From MED-G16 sp964467915 (GTDB taxonomy: Bacteria > Bacteroidota > Bacteroidia > Cytophagales > MED-G16): a DNA stretch of 64,000 bases. Shown one piece after another: positions 54,624 through 63,188 of the stretch. Made by a program: the position numbers and the translations under genes. The notes below the pieces were generated by a model, which saw only the letters and a program-made list of their open reading frames with translations, was not told the DNA's origin and ran no database searches. Numbering within the stretch: position 1 is the first letter of the stretch; each line of letters opens with the position of its first letter. Where the stretch lies: the NCBI GenBank assembly GCA_964467915.1, contig CAYXSW010000004.1, positions 1 to 64,000 on the forward strand, written 5' to 3'.

Positions 54624-55538
54624 ATGAAGAAGAAATCAATCTTATTTATGGGAACTCCTGAATTTGCAGTGAAATCATTAGAATGTTTAGTTAATAATAA
54701 TTATAATCTTGTTGGTGTCATAACAGCATTAGACAAAGGAAGAGGAAGAGGAAGAAAAATCAAATTTTCAGCTGTTAAAGAGTATGCTTTAAAAAAAGAA
54801 ATTCCACTTTTTCAACCTATAAGCTTAAAAGATCAAAATTTTATTGATAAAATAAAAAATTTAAAGGCTGATATTTTTGTTGTAGTAGCGTTTAGAATTT
54901 TACCTAAAGAAATTATTGATTTACCTAGACTAGGCTGCATAAATCTTCACGCATCCTTATTACCTGAATACAGAGGCGCAGCACCTATTAATTGGGTAAT
55001 AATTAATGGAGAAAAAGAAACGGGTGTCACAACATTTTATATTAATTCTAAAATCGATGAGGGAGATATTATAAATTCTAAAAAAATAAAAATAGAGAAT
55101 GATGAGAATGCAGGAACATTACACGATAAATTAATGACATTAGGTTCACAACTAGTTCTCGATTCAGTTAAAAATATTTTTTTTGGAAAAATTAAAAAGA
55201 AGAAACAAATAATTTCAATAAATGATAAATTAGCACCAAAAATAAATAAAGAAACTTGTTTAATTGACCTAAATAAAAGTGCAAATAAGATAATTAAGTT
55301 AATTAATGGACTAAGTCCCTACCCTGGAGCTAGAATTATTTTTAAGAATAAAAATTACAAAATTTTGAAAGCAAGAAAATCAAATACTTATCATAATAAT
55401 AGAGAACAAATGTTTGAAATTGACAATAAAATCGTTTTAAATAACAATTTAGGTGAAAGTATTGATCTTTTAATGATTCAAGCTGAAGGCAAGAAAGTAA
55501 TGTCTTCATCTGATTTTATAAGGGGAAATAAAATATGA
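54624..55538 (+). CDS. fmt: Methionyl-tRNA formyltransferase
   Basis: 304 residues. FMGTPEFAVKSLECLV, GCINLHASLLPEYRGAAPINWVIINGEKETGVTTFYINSKIDEGDI contains the folate and catalytic site (NLHAS.LP.YRGA). It formylates initiator Met-tRNA. The C-terminal OB domain (KTILKARKSN-like region onward) is shorter and Lys-rich. Overlaps folA by 4 bp; the pair plausibly shares tetrahydrofolate metabolism. The start is the ATG directly after the DUF1343 stop. Confidence 0.96.
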   Translation: MKKKSILFMGTPEFAVKSLECLVNNNYNLVGVITALDKGRGRGRKIKFSAVKEYALKKEIPLFQPISLKDQNFIDKIKNLKADIFVVVAFRILPKEIIDLPRLGCINLHASLLPEYRGAAPINWVIINGEKETGVTTFYINSKIDEGDIINSKKIKIENDENAGTLHDKLMTLGSQLVLDSVKNIFFGKIKKKKQIISINDKLAPKINKETCLIDLNKSANKIIKLINGLSPYPGARIIFKNKNYKILKARKSNTYHNNREQMFEIDNKIVLNNNLGESIDLLMIQAEGKKVMSSSDFIRGNKI

Positions 55539-56041
55539 AAAATATATCAATGATTGTTGCTGTATCACAAAATCAAGTTATAGGGAAAAATAACAAACTA
55601 GCTTGGAATCTACCTGATGATATGAGTTATTTTAGCAATATGACTCAAGGTCATTCGGTTATAATGGGCAGAAAAAATTGGGAATCGATCCCAAAAAAAT
55701 ACAGACCTCTTCCCAATAGAAAAAATATAGTTGTAACTAGAAATAATAATTTTAGAGGTAAAGGAGCAGTAGTTGTTAATTCTATTGAGAAAGCTATTGA
55801 AGAATCTAGAGTATCAGAAGATGAAGAAATTTTTATTATTGGTGGTGGTGAAATATATAAGTTAGGTTTTGATTATGTTGATAAAGTATATATTACTGAA
55901 ATATATGCCAATATAAATGGAAATACATATTTCCCAAAATGGAATAAAAGTAATTGGTTAGAAATTAGCAGAATATCTCATCCTAAGGATGAAAAACATG
56001 AATTTGACTTTGACTATGTAATTTATAAGAAAAGTGAATAA
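55535..56041 (+). CDS. folA: Dihydrofolate reductase
   Basis: 168 residues. ISMIVAVSQNQVIGKNNKLAWNLPDDMSYFSNMTQGHSVIMGRKNWESIP holds the folate-binding Asp in LPDD; IFIIGGGEIYKLGFDYVDKVYITEI is the NADPH-binding Gly-rich stretch. It reduces dihydrofolate to tetrahydrofolate. It is flanked by fmt and cinA with overlapping ends. thyA is not in the window. Confidence 0.96.
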   Translation: MKNISMIVAVSQNQVIGKNNKLAWNLPDDMSYFSNMTQGHSVIMGRKNWESIPKKYRPLPNRKNIVVTRNNNFRGKGAVVVNSIEKAIEESRVSEDEEIFIIGGGEIYKLGFDYVDKVYITEIYANINGNTYFPKWNKSNWLEISRISHPKDEKHEFDFDYVIYKKSE

Positions 56042-57284
56042 GATAACTTGCCAAATTATTACTATTGGAGATGAAATTCTTTATGGTCATATTTTAGATA
56101 CAAATTCGAAATGGTTAAGTCAAAAAATTATTGATTTAGGTATTACTGTTTCTAAAAAAACATCTATAGGAGATAATAATCTCGATATTAACTATAATAT
56201 CAAAAAATCAATTTCTAACTATAATCTCACAATTATAACAGGTGGACTAGGACCAACAAATGATGATATAACAAAAAATTGTTTAAATTATATTTTTGAT
56301 GGAAAACTAGTATATGATAAAAAGACATTAAATCATATTAAAAAAAAATTTGAAGAAAGAAATTTTGATTTTACTCAAAAAAATAAAGACCAAGCACTAG
56401 TACCAAATAACTGCAAAGTTCTTTTCAATCAATATGGAACAGCTCCAGGAATGTCATTTGAAAAAAACAAAAATATCCTTATCTCATTACCGGGTGTACC
56501 TTATGAAATGAAGAGTTTATTCGAAAATGAATGTGTTAACTTAATAAAGCAAAAATTTACTCTACCATTCATTTATCACAGAATAATTAAGACTGTAGGG
56601 ATTGGGGAGTCATGGCTCTCCGATAAAATTTCAAATTGGGAAAAAAATTTAGATGAAGATTTAAGCTTAGCTTATTTACCTAGTATTGGGAGAGTGAAGC
56701 TACGTTTAACAGGAAAAGGTGATGATATATCTAAATTGAAACTAAAAGTAAAGAACGAGGAAAAAATTTTAATCAGCTTGATAAATAAATATATATATGG
56801 GTACGATAATGATGAATTAGAAAATGTTGTAGGCAATTTCCTTATTAAAACAAAGAAAACTATATCTGTAGCAGAAAGTTGTTCTGGAGGAAATATTTCG
56901 AGTCTAATTACTTCTGTCCCTGGAGCTTCTAAATATTTTACTGGAGGAATTGTAGCATATAGTAATAAAATAAAAATAAATTGTTTAGGTGTAAGTAAAA
57001 ACATACTAAATAAATATGGAGCAGTTTCAAAAGAGGTAGCAGAACAGATGGCAAAAAATGTAAGAATTAAGTTTAATTCTTCAATTGGAATTTCCTCAAC
57101 AGGGATTGCTGGGCCTGGCGGAGGGACAATAGAAAAACCAGTTGGTACGATTTGGATTGCATTTTCAGATAAAGAAAAAACTATTAGCAAAAAACTAATT
57201 CTGACGAAAAGAAGAGATGTCAATACAGTTTTAACGACAATAAATGCACTAAATCTTTTAAGAAAAAATTTAAAAATAAATTGA
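56034..57284 (+). CDS. CinA-like NMN amidohydrolase / nucleotidyl-binding protein
   Basis: 416 residues. N-terminal CinA domain (TIGDEILYGHILDTNSKWLSQKI, TITGGLGPTNDDITK) and C-terminal amidase-like domain (SVAESCSGGNISSLITSVPGASKYFTGGIVAYSNKIK, GIAGPGGGTIEKPVGTIWIA). CinA-type proteins deamidate NMN to NaMN or hydrolyse ADP-ribose, which fits the NAD salvage genes at 37.8-39.8 kb functionally, though they are far away. Start GTG inside the end of folA. Confidence 0.93.
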   Translation: MNKITCQIITIGDEILYGHILDTNSKWLSQKIIDLGITVSKKTSIGDNNLDINYNIKKSISNYNLTIITGGLGPTNDDITKNCLNYIFDGKLVYDKKTLNHIKKKFEERNFDFTQKNKDQALVPNNCKVLFNQYGTAPGMSFEKNKNILISLPGVPYEMKSLFENECVNLIKQKFTLPFIYHRIIKTVGIGESWLSDKISNWEKNLDEDLSLAYLPSIGRVKLRLTGKGDDISKLKLKVKNEEKILISLINKYIYGYDNDELENVVGNFLIKTKKTISVAESCSGGNISSLITSVPGASKYFTGGIVAYSNKIKINCLGVSKNILNKYGAVSKEVAEQMAKNVRIKFNSSIGISSTGIAGPGGGTIEKPVGTIWIAFSDKEKTISKKLILTKRRDVNTVLTTINALNLLRKNLKIN

Positions 57285-58025
57285 AAAAGAGAATGTTAAT
57301 ACCTTAAAATTACCATCTCTTCTTATAGTATTATTAGATTGATCAATAGGAAACCCGACTAGATCCCAGTCCCACAACCAAAAATTATGTTCGGACTCAT
57401 AATTTTGGATCATATAACCAATATTAAATGAAATATGCCTTCTCTTAAATGATTTTTTAATACCAAAACTTGGGTTTATAAAAAAACCTCCATCAGTTGA
57501 AATATAGTCATTAGAACCTAGATCTTTTCCAAGTGAAAAACCTATTTTATTAAATAAATATATTCTATAATTAACTGATTTATTAAAAGGTAAAATATCA
57601 TAACTATTTGTTAAAAAAATAGGGAAAAAATTAATCTGATCTATAGTAGAAATTCCTGTACCAACTCCTATATTTAAAAGATTTTTATTTACTAAACCTT
57701 TTGAAAGGAATAAGCTCCCATGAGATCCATAAGGACTAAAAATTAGACCAGCTTCAAAATTATTCCAACTCTTTTTTTGGAAATTATAAAATTCTTGAAT
57801 TTTATTTATTTTGAGTTTAATATTTCTTTTAGAACTAAAGCGAAGAGTATCATTAATTTTTGGGAAATAAAAAGTAAGGTATCCTGAATCTGGATTTCTA
57901 ATATCTAAACCTGAATAATTAATCAACTTGCCTTTATACCTAACCCCATCAATGATGAGTAGATCTTTGTTTTGTGAGAATAATGAAGTAGAAATAAATA
58001 AAAAAATAAAAAATATATTTTTCAT
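57270..58025 (-). CDS. Hypothetical outer-membrane beta-barrel-like protein
   Basis: 251 residues with a signal peptide (MKNIFFIFLFISTSLFSQ). An N-terminal small domain (LIIDGVRYKGKLINYSGL) precedes a barrel-like series of strands with Gly and aromatics (FEAGLIFSPYGSHGSLFLSKG, NIGVGTGISTI, YRIYLFNKIGFSLG, HISFNIGYMIQNY) and a last strand LTFSFSIYF. Such proteins are common uncharacterised porin-like OMPs of Flavobacteria. Its 3' end overlaps the cinA stop by 15 bp; a same-strand group with the LVIVD genes. Confidence 0.75.
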   Translation of the reverse strand: MKNIFFIFLFISTSLFSQNKDLLIIDGVRYKGKLINYSGLDIRNPDSGYLTFYFPKINDTLRFSSKRNIKLKINKIQEFYNFQKKSWNNFEAGLIFSPYGSHGSLFLSKGLVNKNLLNIGVGTGISTIDQINFFPIFLTNSYDILPFNKSVNYRIYLFNKIGFSLGKDLGSNDYISTDGGFFINPSFGIKKSFKRRHISFNIGYMIQNYESEHNFWLWDWDLVGFPIDQSNNTIRRDGNFKVLTFSFSIYF

Positions 58026-58027
58026 TT

Positions 58028-58810
58028 TTATAGGTTCTTAATTGGAATGGTGCTTATATATTCAATTTCACCAAGATCACAATCATAATTATATTGGTGA
58101 AATCCATCTGAACCTATAACCATTAAGACATCCATAAAAGGGATGACATCTATTGAGCTAATGTCTTTAAAATGTTTTTTTAATATGATATCATCAAGGT
58201 TAGTTATATCATACATTTTTAAACCATACTCACCTTCTGTTATAAATAAACAATTATCATCAATTCCTAATCCATGTGGATTTATCATAGGATAAGTTTT
58301 AAATAGGGATGGTTGCCCTAATTCAGATATATCAATTATATCTAATTGATTATTAAAATTCTGACACTCAGCACCTCCCCTTAAGGTAACATAAGCATAG
58401 TCATCTTGAACAACTACCGGATCACAACTTGTTATATGTTCATATGTAGATACCCAAGAAGGTTTTTCTTTTTTCTCTAAAGAATAAATATGCATCCCAG
58501 TCTGTGCCCCTACAAACAAATTATTATCATAAGGAAATATAGTTTCAACACCCCAACCAAGGTTAACTTCTTCTTTAAATTCTGGGTTAACTTGGTCAGT
58601 TATATCAAAAGACTTGAGAGCATATGAATCTACTGTGTAGAGATAGTCACCTACTATAGTAAATCTAGCCATTGAACCTCCTATACCTGTTGTAGAGGAA
58701 CCATCACCAGAAAAACCAGCCTCTCCCCCACTGTTTGATCTAATTATGTCACCTGATGATTCACAAGCTAAAATCAATACAACAAATATTAAATAATTTA
58801 AATTCTTCAT
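58028..58810 (-). CDS. LVIVD-repeat lipoprotein (C-terminal-like half)
   Basis: 260 residues. Lipobox VVLILAC, Cys about 15. LVIVD repeats follow: ARFTIVGDYLYTVDSYALKSFDI, NLFVGAQTGMHIYSL, VVVQDDYAYVTLRGGAEC, DIIDISELG, GLKMYDITNLD, LMVIGSDGFHQYNYD. The repeats form a beta-propeller of unknown function on the outside of the cell envelope. In other Flavobacteria I recall one longer LVIVD protein that would include the product of the upstream gene, so this may be a split gene with a new signal peptide. Confidence 0.82.
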   Translation of the reverse strand: MKNLNYLIFVVLILACESSGDIIRSNSGGEAGFSGDGSSTTGIGGSMARFTIVGDYLYTVDSYALKSFDITDQVNPEFKEEVNLGWGVETIFPYDNNLFVGAQTGMHIYSLEKKEKPSWVSTYEHITSCDPVVVQDDYAYVTLRGGAECQNFNNQLDIIDISELGQPSLFKTYPMINPHGLGIDDNCLFITEGEYGLKMYDITNLDDIILKKHFKDISSIDVIPFMDVLMVIGSDGFHQYNYDCDLGEIEYISTIPIKNL

Positions 58811-58815
58811 TTTGT

Positions 58816-59340
58816 TTAATCAAATGCGTTATCACAGTCATAATTTTCTATATACTCTTCAACAACTTCTTCATCAAAACCAATAACTATACCTTGATCG
58901 TTGAATAGCCCTTGATTAGAATAATAATTTTCAAATGACCCCTCAATCCTATTTACTTCCTTTATTGTATTTATATCTGAAATATCAAAAACAATTAAAT
59001 CAAGGTAACTATCAGCATACAAATAGTCGCCTTTTGTAGCAAGGTCAAAGTTCCCTGGTAAAACTATAAATCCAATGTTAATTGGGTTACTAATATTTTT
59101 ATTATTTATTACATGAATTCCTTTCGAAGTCTCACTTATAAATAAATATCCTCCTTTATAATTTAATTTACCCGGGTTATTTATTTCTCTTGGTTCAACA
59201 AATTCTACTGAATCTCTTAACACCTCCATAGATGAATAGATAGGTTCTTGTTTAGTATATGTTCTATAATAATCACACTTGTCTTGACAAGAAAAAAGAA
59301 GGAAAGAAAAGAAAAAAAATATGTAACTTGTTACTTTCAT
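58816..59340 (-). CDS. LVIVD-repeat lipoprotein (N-terminal-like half)
   Basis: 174 residues. Lipobox FLLFSC, Cys about 18. INNPGKLNYKGGYLFISETSKGIHVINNKNISNP and FDLATKGDYLYADSYLDLIVFDISDIN are the first LVIVD repeats. It ends just after an acidic tail (EEVVEEYIENYDC). The gene ends 5 bp before the start of the second LVIVD gene. A -7 promoter box is just upstream of the start. Its tail contains Cys-rich DC pairs. Confidence 0.82.
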   Translation of the reverse strand: MKVTSYIFFFFSFLLFSCQDKCDYYRTYTKQEPIYSSMEVLRDSVEFVEPREINNPGKLNYKGGYLFISETSKGIHVINNKNISNPINIGFIVLPGNFDLATKGDYLYADSYLDLIVFDISDINTIKEVNRIEGSFENYYSNQGLFNDQGIVIGFDEEVVEEYIENYDCDNAFD

Positions 59341-59361
59341 TTACGATTTTAACGTACTATG

Positions 59362-59369
59362 CAAAGCTA
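59362..59369 (-). promoter_or_regulatory. -7 element TAGCTTTG before the LVIVD genes
   Basis: Perfect TAnnTTTG on the minus strand, about 22 bp before the ATG at 59340. No TTTG at 19 bp, so half a promoter. Confidence 0.4.
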
Positions 59370-59401
59370 TATTATAATTATTTAATTAAATAATAAAGTA
59401 T

Positions 59402-60682
59402 ATGAATAAAGTGGATATGGTTATGCCTAAAATGGGCGAAAGCATAATGGAGGGAACCATTTTAAAGTGGTTAAAAAAAGAAGGAGATAGTATTAATGAA
59501 GACGAATCTGTTCTTGAGGTTGCTACAGACAAAGTAGACACTGAAATACCTTCTATTTGTACTGGGAAGATTTTAAAAATCCTAGTTAATGAAGGTGATG
59601 TTGTAGAAGTTGGTAAGCCTATTGCAGTAATTGAGACTTCAGATGAAGGTAGTTTTTCTGATACAAATTCATATGTTAAGGAATTAGAAAAAGATTTTAA
59701 AGAAATTAAAATTGATTATGCTTCTTCAGCTCAAAGTTCTACTATAAAAAAAGAATTAAAAAAATCAGATAAGTTTTATTCACCATTAGTTTTAAATATT
59801 GCCAGCAGAGAAAATATAACTTTAAATACTCTAGAGAATATAAAAGGTACTGGAGAAAACCAAAGAGTAACTAAATATGATTTATTAAAATATTTAGAAG
59901 ATAAAAATCAATCGACCGCACTTGAAAATAATTCTACTCCATTCAAAGAAGATATAATTTTAAAAGATGGTGAGGAATTAATAGAACCAGACAGGGTAAG
60001 AAAAATAATTGCCAGTAGAATGGTAGACTCAAAAAGAATATCTCCTCATGTGACATCTTTTGTTGAAGCAGATATAACAAATGTTTTTAATGATAGGAAT
60101 AAAATAAAAGATGATTTTCTTAATAAAAATGGATTCCCGTTGACCTTTAATCCTATTTTTATAAAATGTGTTACTGATGCTCTCAGAGATTTTCCTATGA
60201 TGAACATTTCTTACATTAATGATAAGATTATAAAAAAAAATTACATTAATCTTGGAATTGCTGTTGCACTTGAGGATGATAATTTAATTGTTCCTGTACT
60301 TAAAAATTCCGATAAGTTAAGTTTTATGGATTTAGTAAAAAATTCACACGAACTAATTGATAAAGCTAGAAATAATAAATTATCTCCTGATGATTTAGAC
60401 GGTGGAACATTCACTATTTCAAATGTGGGTTCATTTGGGAATGTTATGGGAACACCTATAATATTGCAACCTCAGGTTGGGATTCTAGCTATAGGTAGTA
60501 TTAGAAAGATACCTTCTGTTGTTGAAACTAAAAACAGTGATAAAATTGAAATCAGAAATAAGTTATATTTATCTCATGCATATGACCATAGAATAATTGA
60601 TGGAGCAATTGGAGGAAAATTTGCACAAAAAATTGCTAATTATATTGAAAATTTTGACTTAATGTCTATTATTACTTTATAA
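59402..60682 (+). CDS. 2-oxo acid dehydrogenase E2 (lipoyl acyltransferase)
   Basis: 426 residues. One lipoyl domain with the lipoyl Lys in EVATDKVDTEIPS, then a peripheral-subunit-binding domain (YSPLVLNIASRENI, GTGENQRVTKYDLLKYL), and a catalytic acetyl/acyltransferase with SHAYDHRIIDGAIGGKF (DHRxxDG) and NVGSFGNVMGTPI. The N-terminus (MPKMGESIMEGTILKWLKKEGD) resembles the branched-chain/2-oxo acid E2 of Bacteroidota more than the multi-lipoyl pyruvate E2. It passes the acyl group to CoA. The companion E1 is not adjacent. Confidence 0.93.
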   Translation: MNKVDMVMPKMGESIMEGTILKWLKKEGDSINEDESVLEVATDKVDTEIPSICTGKILKILVNEGDVVEVGKPIAVIETSDEGSFSDTNSYVKELEKDFKEIKIDYASSAQSSTIKKELKKSDKFYSPLVLNIASRENITLNTLENIKGTGENQRVTKYDLLKYLEDKNQSTALENNSTPFKEDIILKDGEELIEPDRVRKIIASRMVDSKRISPHVTSFVEADITNVFNDRNKIKDDFLNKNGFPLTFNPIFIKCVTDALRDFPMMNISYINDKIIKKNYINLGIAVALEDDNLIVPVLKNSDKLSFMDLVKNSHELIDKARNNKLSPDDLDGGTFTISNVGSFGNVMGTPIILQPQVGILAIGSIRKIPSVVETKNSDKIEIRNKLYLSHAYDHRIIDGAIGGKFAQKIANYIENFDLMSIITL

Positions 60683-60690
60683 TTAGGAAA

Positions 60691-61104
60691 ATGTCATCAA
60701 AAGAAACATTTAAAAGAAGTTTTTTAAAAACTTTAACTTGGAGAGTTGTTGCATCTTTAGATACAGCTGCTCTTACATGGTTGTTTTCTGGAGATGTATT
60801 AATAGGTCTCAAGGTTGGTGGAATGGAGATCGTAACAAAATTATTTATATATTTTTTTCATGAAAGAGCATGGAGAATAGGTTGGAATAAACAGTCTGAT
60901 AGGTTTCATCACTCCAAGAGAAGAAGTCTGTATAAGGCTTTTACATATAGAACAATAGGGACACTTGATACATTTTTCTTAGCATGGTGGTTTACTGGAT
61001 CTCCTTTAACAGGAGGTTATGTTGCTATTGCTGAAATATTCACTAAAATATTTATATACTATGTCCATGAAAGAATATGGGACAGACAAAAATTAGGCAA
61101 TTAA
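60691..61104 (+). CDS. Double DUF2061 membrane protein
   Basis: 137 residues holding two copies of a about 50-residue DUF2061 unit: FLKTLTWRVVASLDTAALTWLFSG and AFTYRTIGTLDTFFLAWWFTG, each continuing into a conserved TK.FIY..HER.W ending. Four short hydrophobic segments. DUF2061 is a predicted membrane protein of unknown function. A CDS for folK overlaps its end by 28 bp, so the two are coupled. Confidence 0.88.
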   Translation: MSSKETFKRSFLKTLTWRVVASLDTAALTWLFSGDVLIGLKVGGMEIVTKLFIYFFHERAWRIGWNKQSDRFHHSKRRSLYKAFTYRTIGTLDTFFLAWWFTGSPLTGGYVAIAEIFTKIFIYYVHERIWDRQKLGN

Positions 61105-61586
61105 CATCTTTCCTAGGTCTAGGCTCTAATCTTGGAAATAGGAAGAAGAATCTAGATAGTGCTATTAGTCACTTAAAATCCAAAGCCGGAAGTATTGTGA
61201 AGGCATCAGAAGTATATGAATCTGAGCCTTGGGGATTAAAAAATCAAAATTTTTATCTTAACCAAGTTATTGAATTAAAAACATCCATGTCTCCAAAAAA
61301 TTTACTAAAATGTTGTAAGAGCATAGAAAATAAAATGGGAAGATCTAGGTCAATTAAATGGGGAGAAAGAAATATTGATATTGATATATTATATTTTTCA
61401 GAAATAATTTTAAATGAGGATAATTTAACAATACCTCATCCATTAATTCAAGAAAGAAAATTTGTCTTAGTCCCCTTGAATGAATTAAGTAAAAATTTTA
61501 TTCATCCAATTTTTAAAAAAACAAATCATGAAATTCTAAAAAATTCTAAGGATAATAGTAAAATTTATTTATATGGAAATAAATGA
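61077..61586 (+). CDS. folK: Hydroxymethyldihydropterin pyrophosphokinase
   Basis: 169 residues. SFLGLGSNLGNRKKNLDSAISHL at the start and the signature RSIKWGERNIDIDILYFSEI (metal-binding DxD), then IPHPLIQERKFVLVPLNEL. It transfers pyrophosphate from ATP to 6-hydroxymethyl-7,8-dihydropterin in folate synthesis. ATG at 61077 gives the standard N-terminus, inside the DUF2061 gene end. Overlaps the TSUP gene by 14 bp. Confidence 0.95.
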   Translation: MGQTKIRQLTSFLGLGSNLGNRKKNLDSAISHLKSKAGSIVKASEVYESEPWGLKNQNFYLNQVIELKTSMSPKNLLKCCKSIENKMGRSRSIKWGERNIDIDILYFSEIILNEDNLTIPHPLIQERKFVLVPLNELSKNFIHPIFKKTNHEILKNSKDNSKIYLYGNK

Positions 61587-62319
61587 AATTGTAATACTTC
61601 TATTTTTAGGATTAGTTTCAGGTATAATAAATACTTTAGCAGGTGGAGGATCATTAATAACTCTCCCGGTTATGATATTTATGGGCATTCCACCTGTTGA
61701 AGCAAATGGGACTAATAGAATTCAATTGATTTTTCAAAATATTTCTGCAGTATATGGTTTTAAAAGCAAGGGAATATCTTATTTTAAATTTTCAAGTTGG
61801 TTATCAATATCATCACTTTTAGGCGCAATTCTTGGAGCAACCATAGCTATAAATTTTCCAGAAGAATTATTTAAGAAACTTCTATCTATAATTATGATAA
61901 TCGTGATGGTATCACTATTTATCAAAGAAAAAAGAAAAAAAACATTTCTTACTAAAAAGAATATTAAAAATAAATTATTATCATTTTTTTTATTTTTCTT
62001 AGTTGGTATCTACGGGGGCTTTATTCATGCTGGAGTTGGTTTTTTTATGATTTTGATTTTATCAAAGGTTAATGAATTAAAAATATCTCATAGTAACAGT
62101 ATAAAAGTTTTTGTTGCTTTAATATTTTCATTATCAGCATTTTTAATTTTTTTATTTGATAATAAAGTTAATTGGGTTTATGGCATAAATTTAGGGGTTG
62201 GAAGTGCAGCTGGAGGATGGCTAGCAAGTAGATGGTCTTACAATGTATCTGACAAAATAATGAAAATTATACTATCAATAATTATTTCTATTATGTCAGT
62301 TAGTTTATGGTTTTTTTAA
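61573..62319 (+). CDS. TSUP (TauE/SafE) family transporter
   Basis: 248 residues with about seven to eight TM helices and the two characteristic Gly-rich repeats: LGLVSGIINTLAGGGSLITLPVMIFMGIPPVEANGTNRIQ and LVGIYGGFIHAGVGFFMILILS. TSUP proteins export or import small sulfur-containing or organic anions; here the substrate is unknown. It follows folK in overlap, and precedes a glycosyltransferase whose start is 3 bp downstream. Confidence 0.9.
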   Translation: MEINEIVILLFLGLVSGIINTLAGGGSLITLPVMIFMGIPPVEANGTNRIQLIFQNISAVYGFKSKGISYFKFSSWLSISSLLGAILGATIAINFPEELFKKLLSIIMIIVMVSLFIKEKRKKTFLTKKNIKNKLLSFFLFFLVGIYGGFIHAGVGFFMILILSKVNELKISHSNSIKVFVALIFSLSAFLIFLFDNKVNWVYGINLGVGSAAGGWLASRWSYNVSDKIMKIILSIIISIMSVSLWFF

Positions 62320-62321
62320 AG

Positions 62322-63188
62322 ATGAAAATATTAATAATTATACCTGTTTATAACGAAGAAAAAAATTTAACTGAAACTTTAGATTCTTTTCTTAACCAAA
62401 CTTACAAAGTATCACAATTAACTTTTGTAAATGACGGATCTACAGATAGATCATCTAGCATATTAAAAAAGTTTGCCAAAAAAAATAAATCAATAAATTA
62501 TGTATCAAATAATAATTCGAAATCATATGCTAAACCAGGTAAAAAAATAATTAAAACATTTAATTATGGCCTTGAAAGATCAATAAAAGATTTTGATCTT
62601 ATAGGAAAATTTGATGCTGATATCATTTTACCAGAAAATTATTTTGAGAGAATGGTGGAATCTTTTAGAAGTGATAAAGATTTAGGGATGTGTTCAGGTG
62701 TTCTTGCAGTAAAAAAGAATAATGTTTTAAAAATCGACAACATGTACAATAAGAATCATGTAAGAGGTTGTATTAAATTATATAGCAGAGAAGCATTTAA
62801 AACAATTGGAGGTCTTTATGAATCTATTGGATGGGATACACTAGATGAATTACAATTAGAATATAACAAATTTAAAATTCATGTTAATCAAAAAATTATT
62901 TGTATTCATCAAAGAGAAACGGGAAATAGATATAAAAAAGAAAAATTTATAAAACAAGGTAGGGTAATGTATTTACTTGGGTATGATTTTCTTTTATGTG
63001 TTATTGGTTCAATTAAATTTTCAATAAAAAACCAATCAATTTTCCCTTTACTTCATTCAATTTATGGATACATGTTTTCTTTAATAAACAAAGAGGAAAA
63101 AATTGTCAGTAATAATTTTTCTAAATTTGTTAGAGGGTATAGATATAAAAATATATATCATAAAATTAAGAAATGGGGAAAATATTAA
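62322..63188 (+). CDS. Family 2 glycosyltransferase
   Basis: 288 residues from ATG 62322 (KILIIIPVYNEEKNLTETLDSFL); the in-frame upstream ATG at 62307 would overlap the TSUP stop. VNDGSTDRSS and LIGKFDADIILP hold the GT-A nucleotide and metal sites. A late ETGNRYKKEKFIKQGR region is the acceptor part. It may add a sugar to a lipid carrier. The next gene is a flippase, so this is the start of a glycan assembly block that runs off the window. Confidence 0.9.
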   Translation: MKILIIIPVYNEEKNLTETLDSFLNQTYKVSQLTFVNDGSTDRSSSILKKFAKKNKSINYVSNNNSKSYAKPGKKIIKTFNYGLERSIKDFDLIGKFDADIILPENYFERMVESFRSDKDLGMCSGVLAVKKNNVLKIDNMYNKNHVRGCIKLYSREAFKTIGGLYESIGWDTLDELQLEYNKFKIHVNQKIICIHQRETGNRYKKEKFIKQGRVMYLLGYDFLLCVIGSIKFSIKNQSIFPLLHSIYGYMFSLINKEEKIVSNNFSKFVRGYRYKNIYHKIKKWGKY

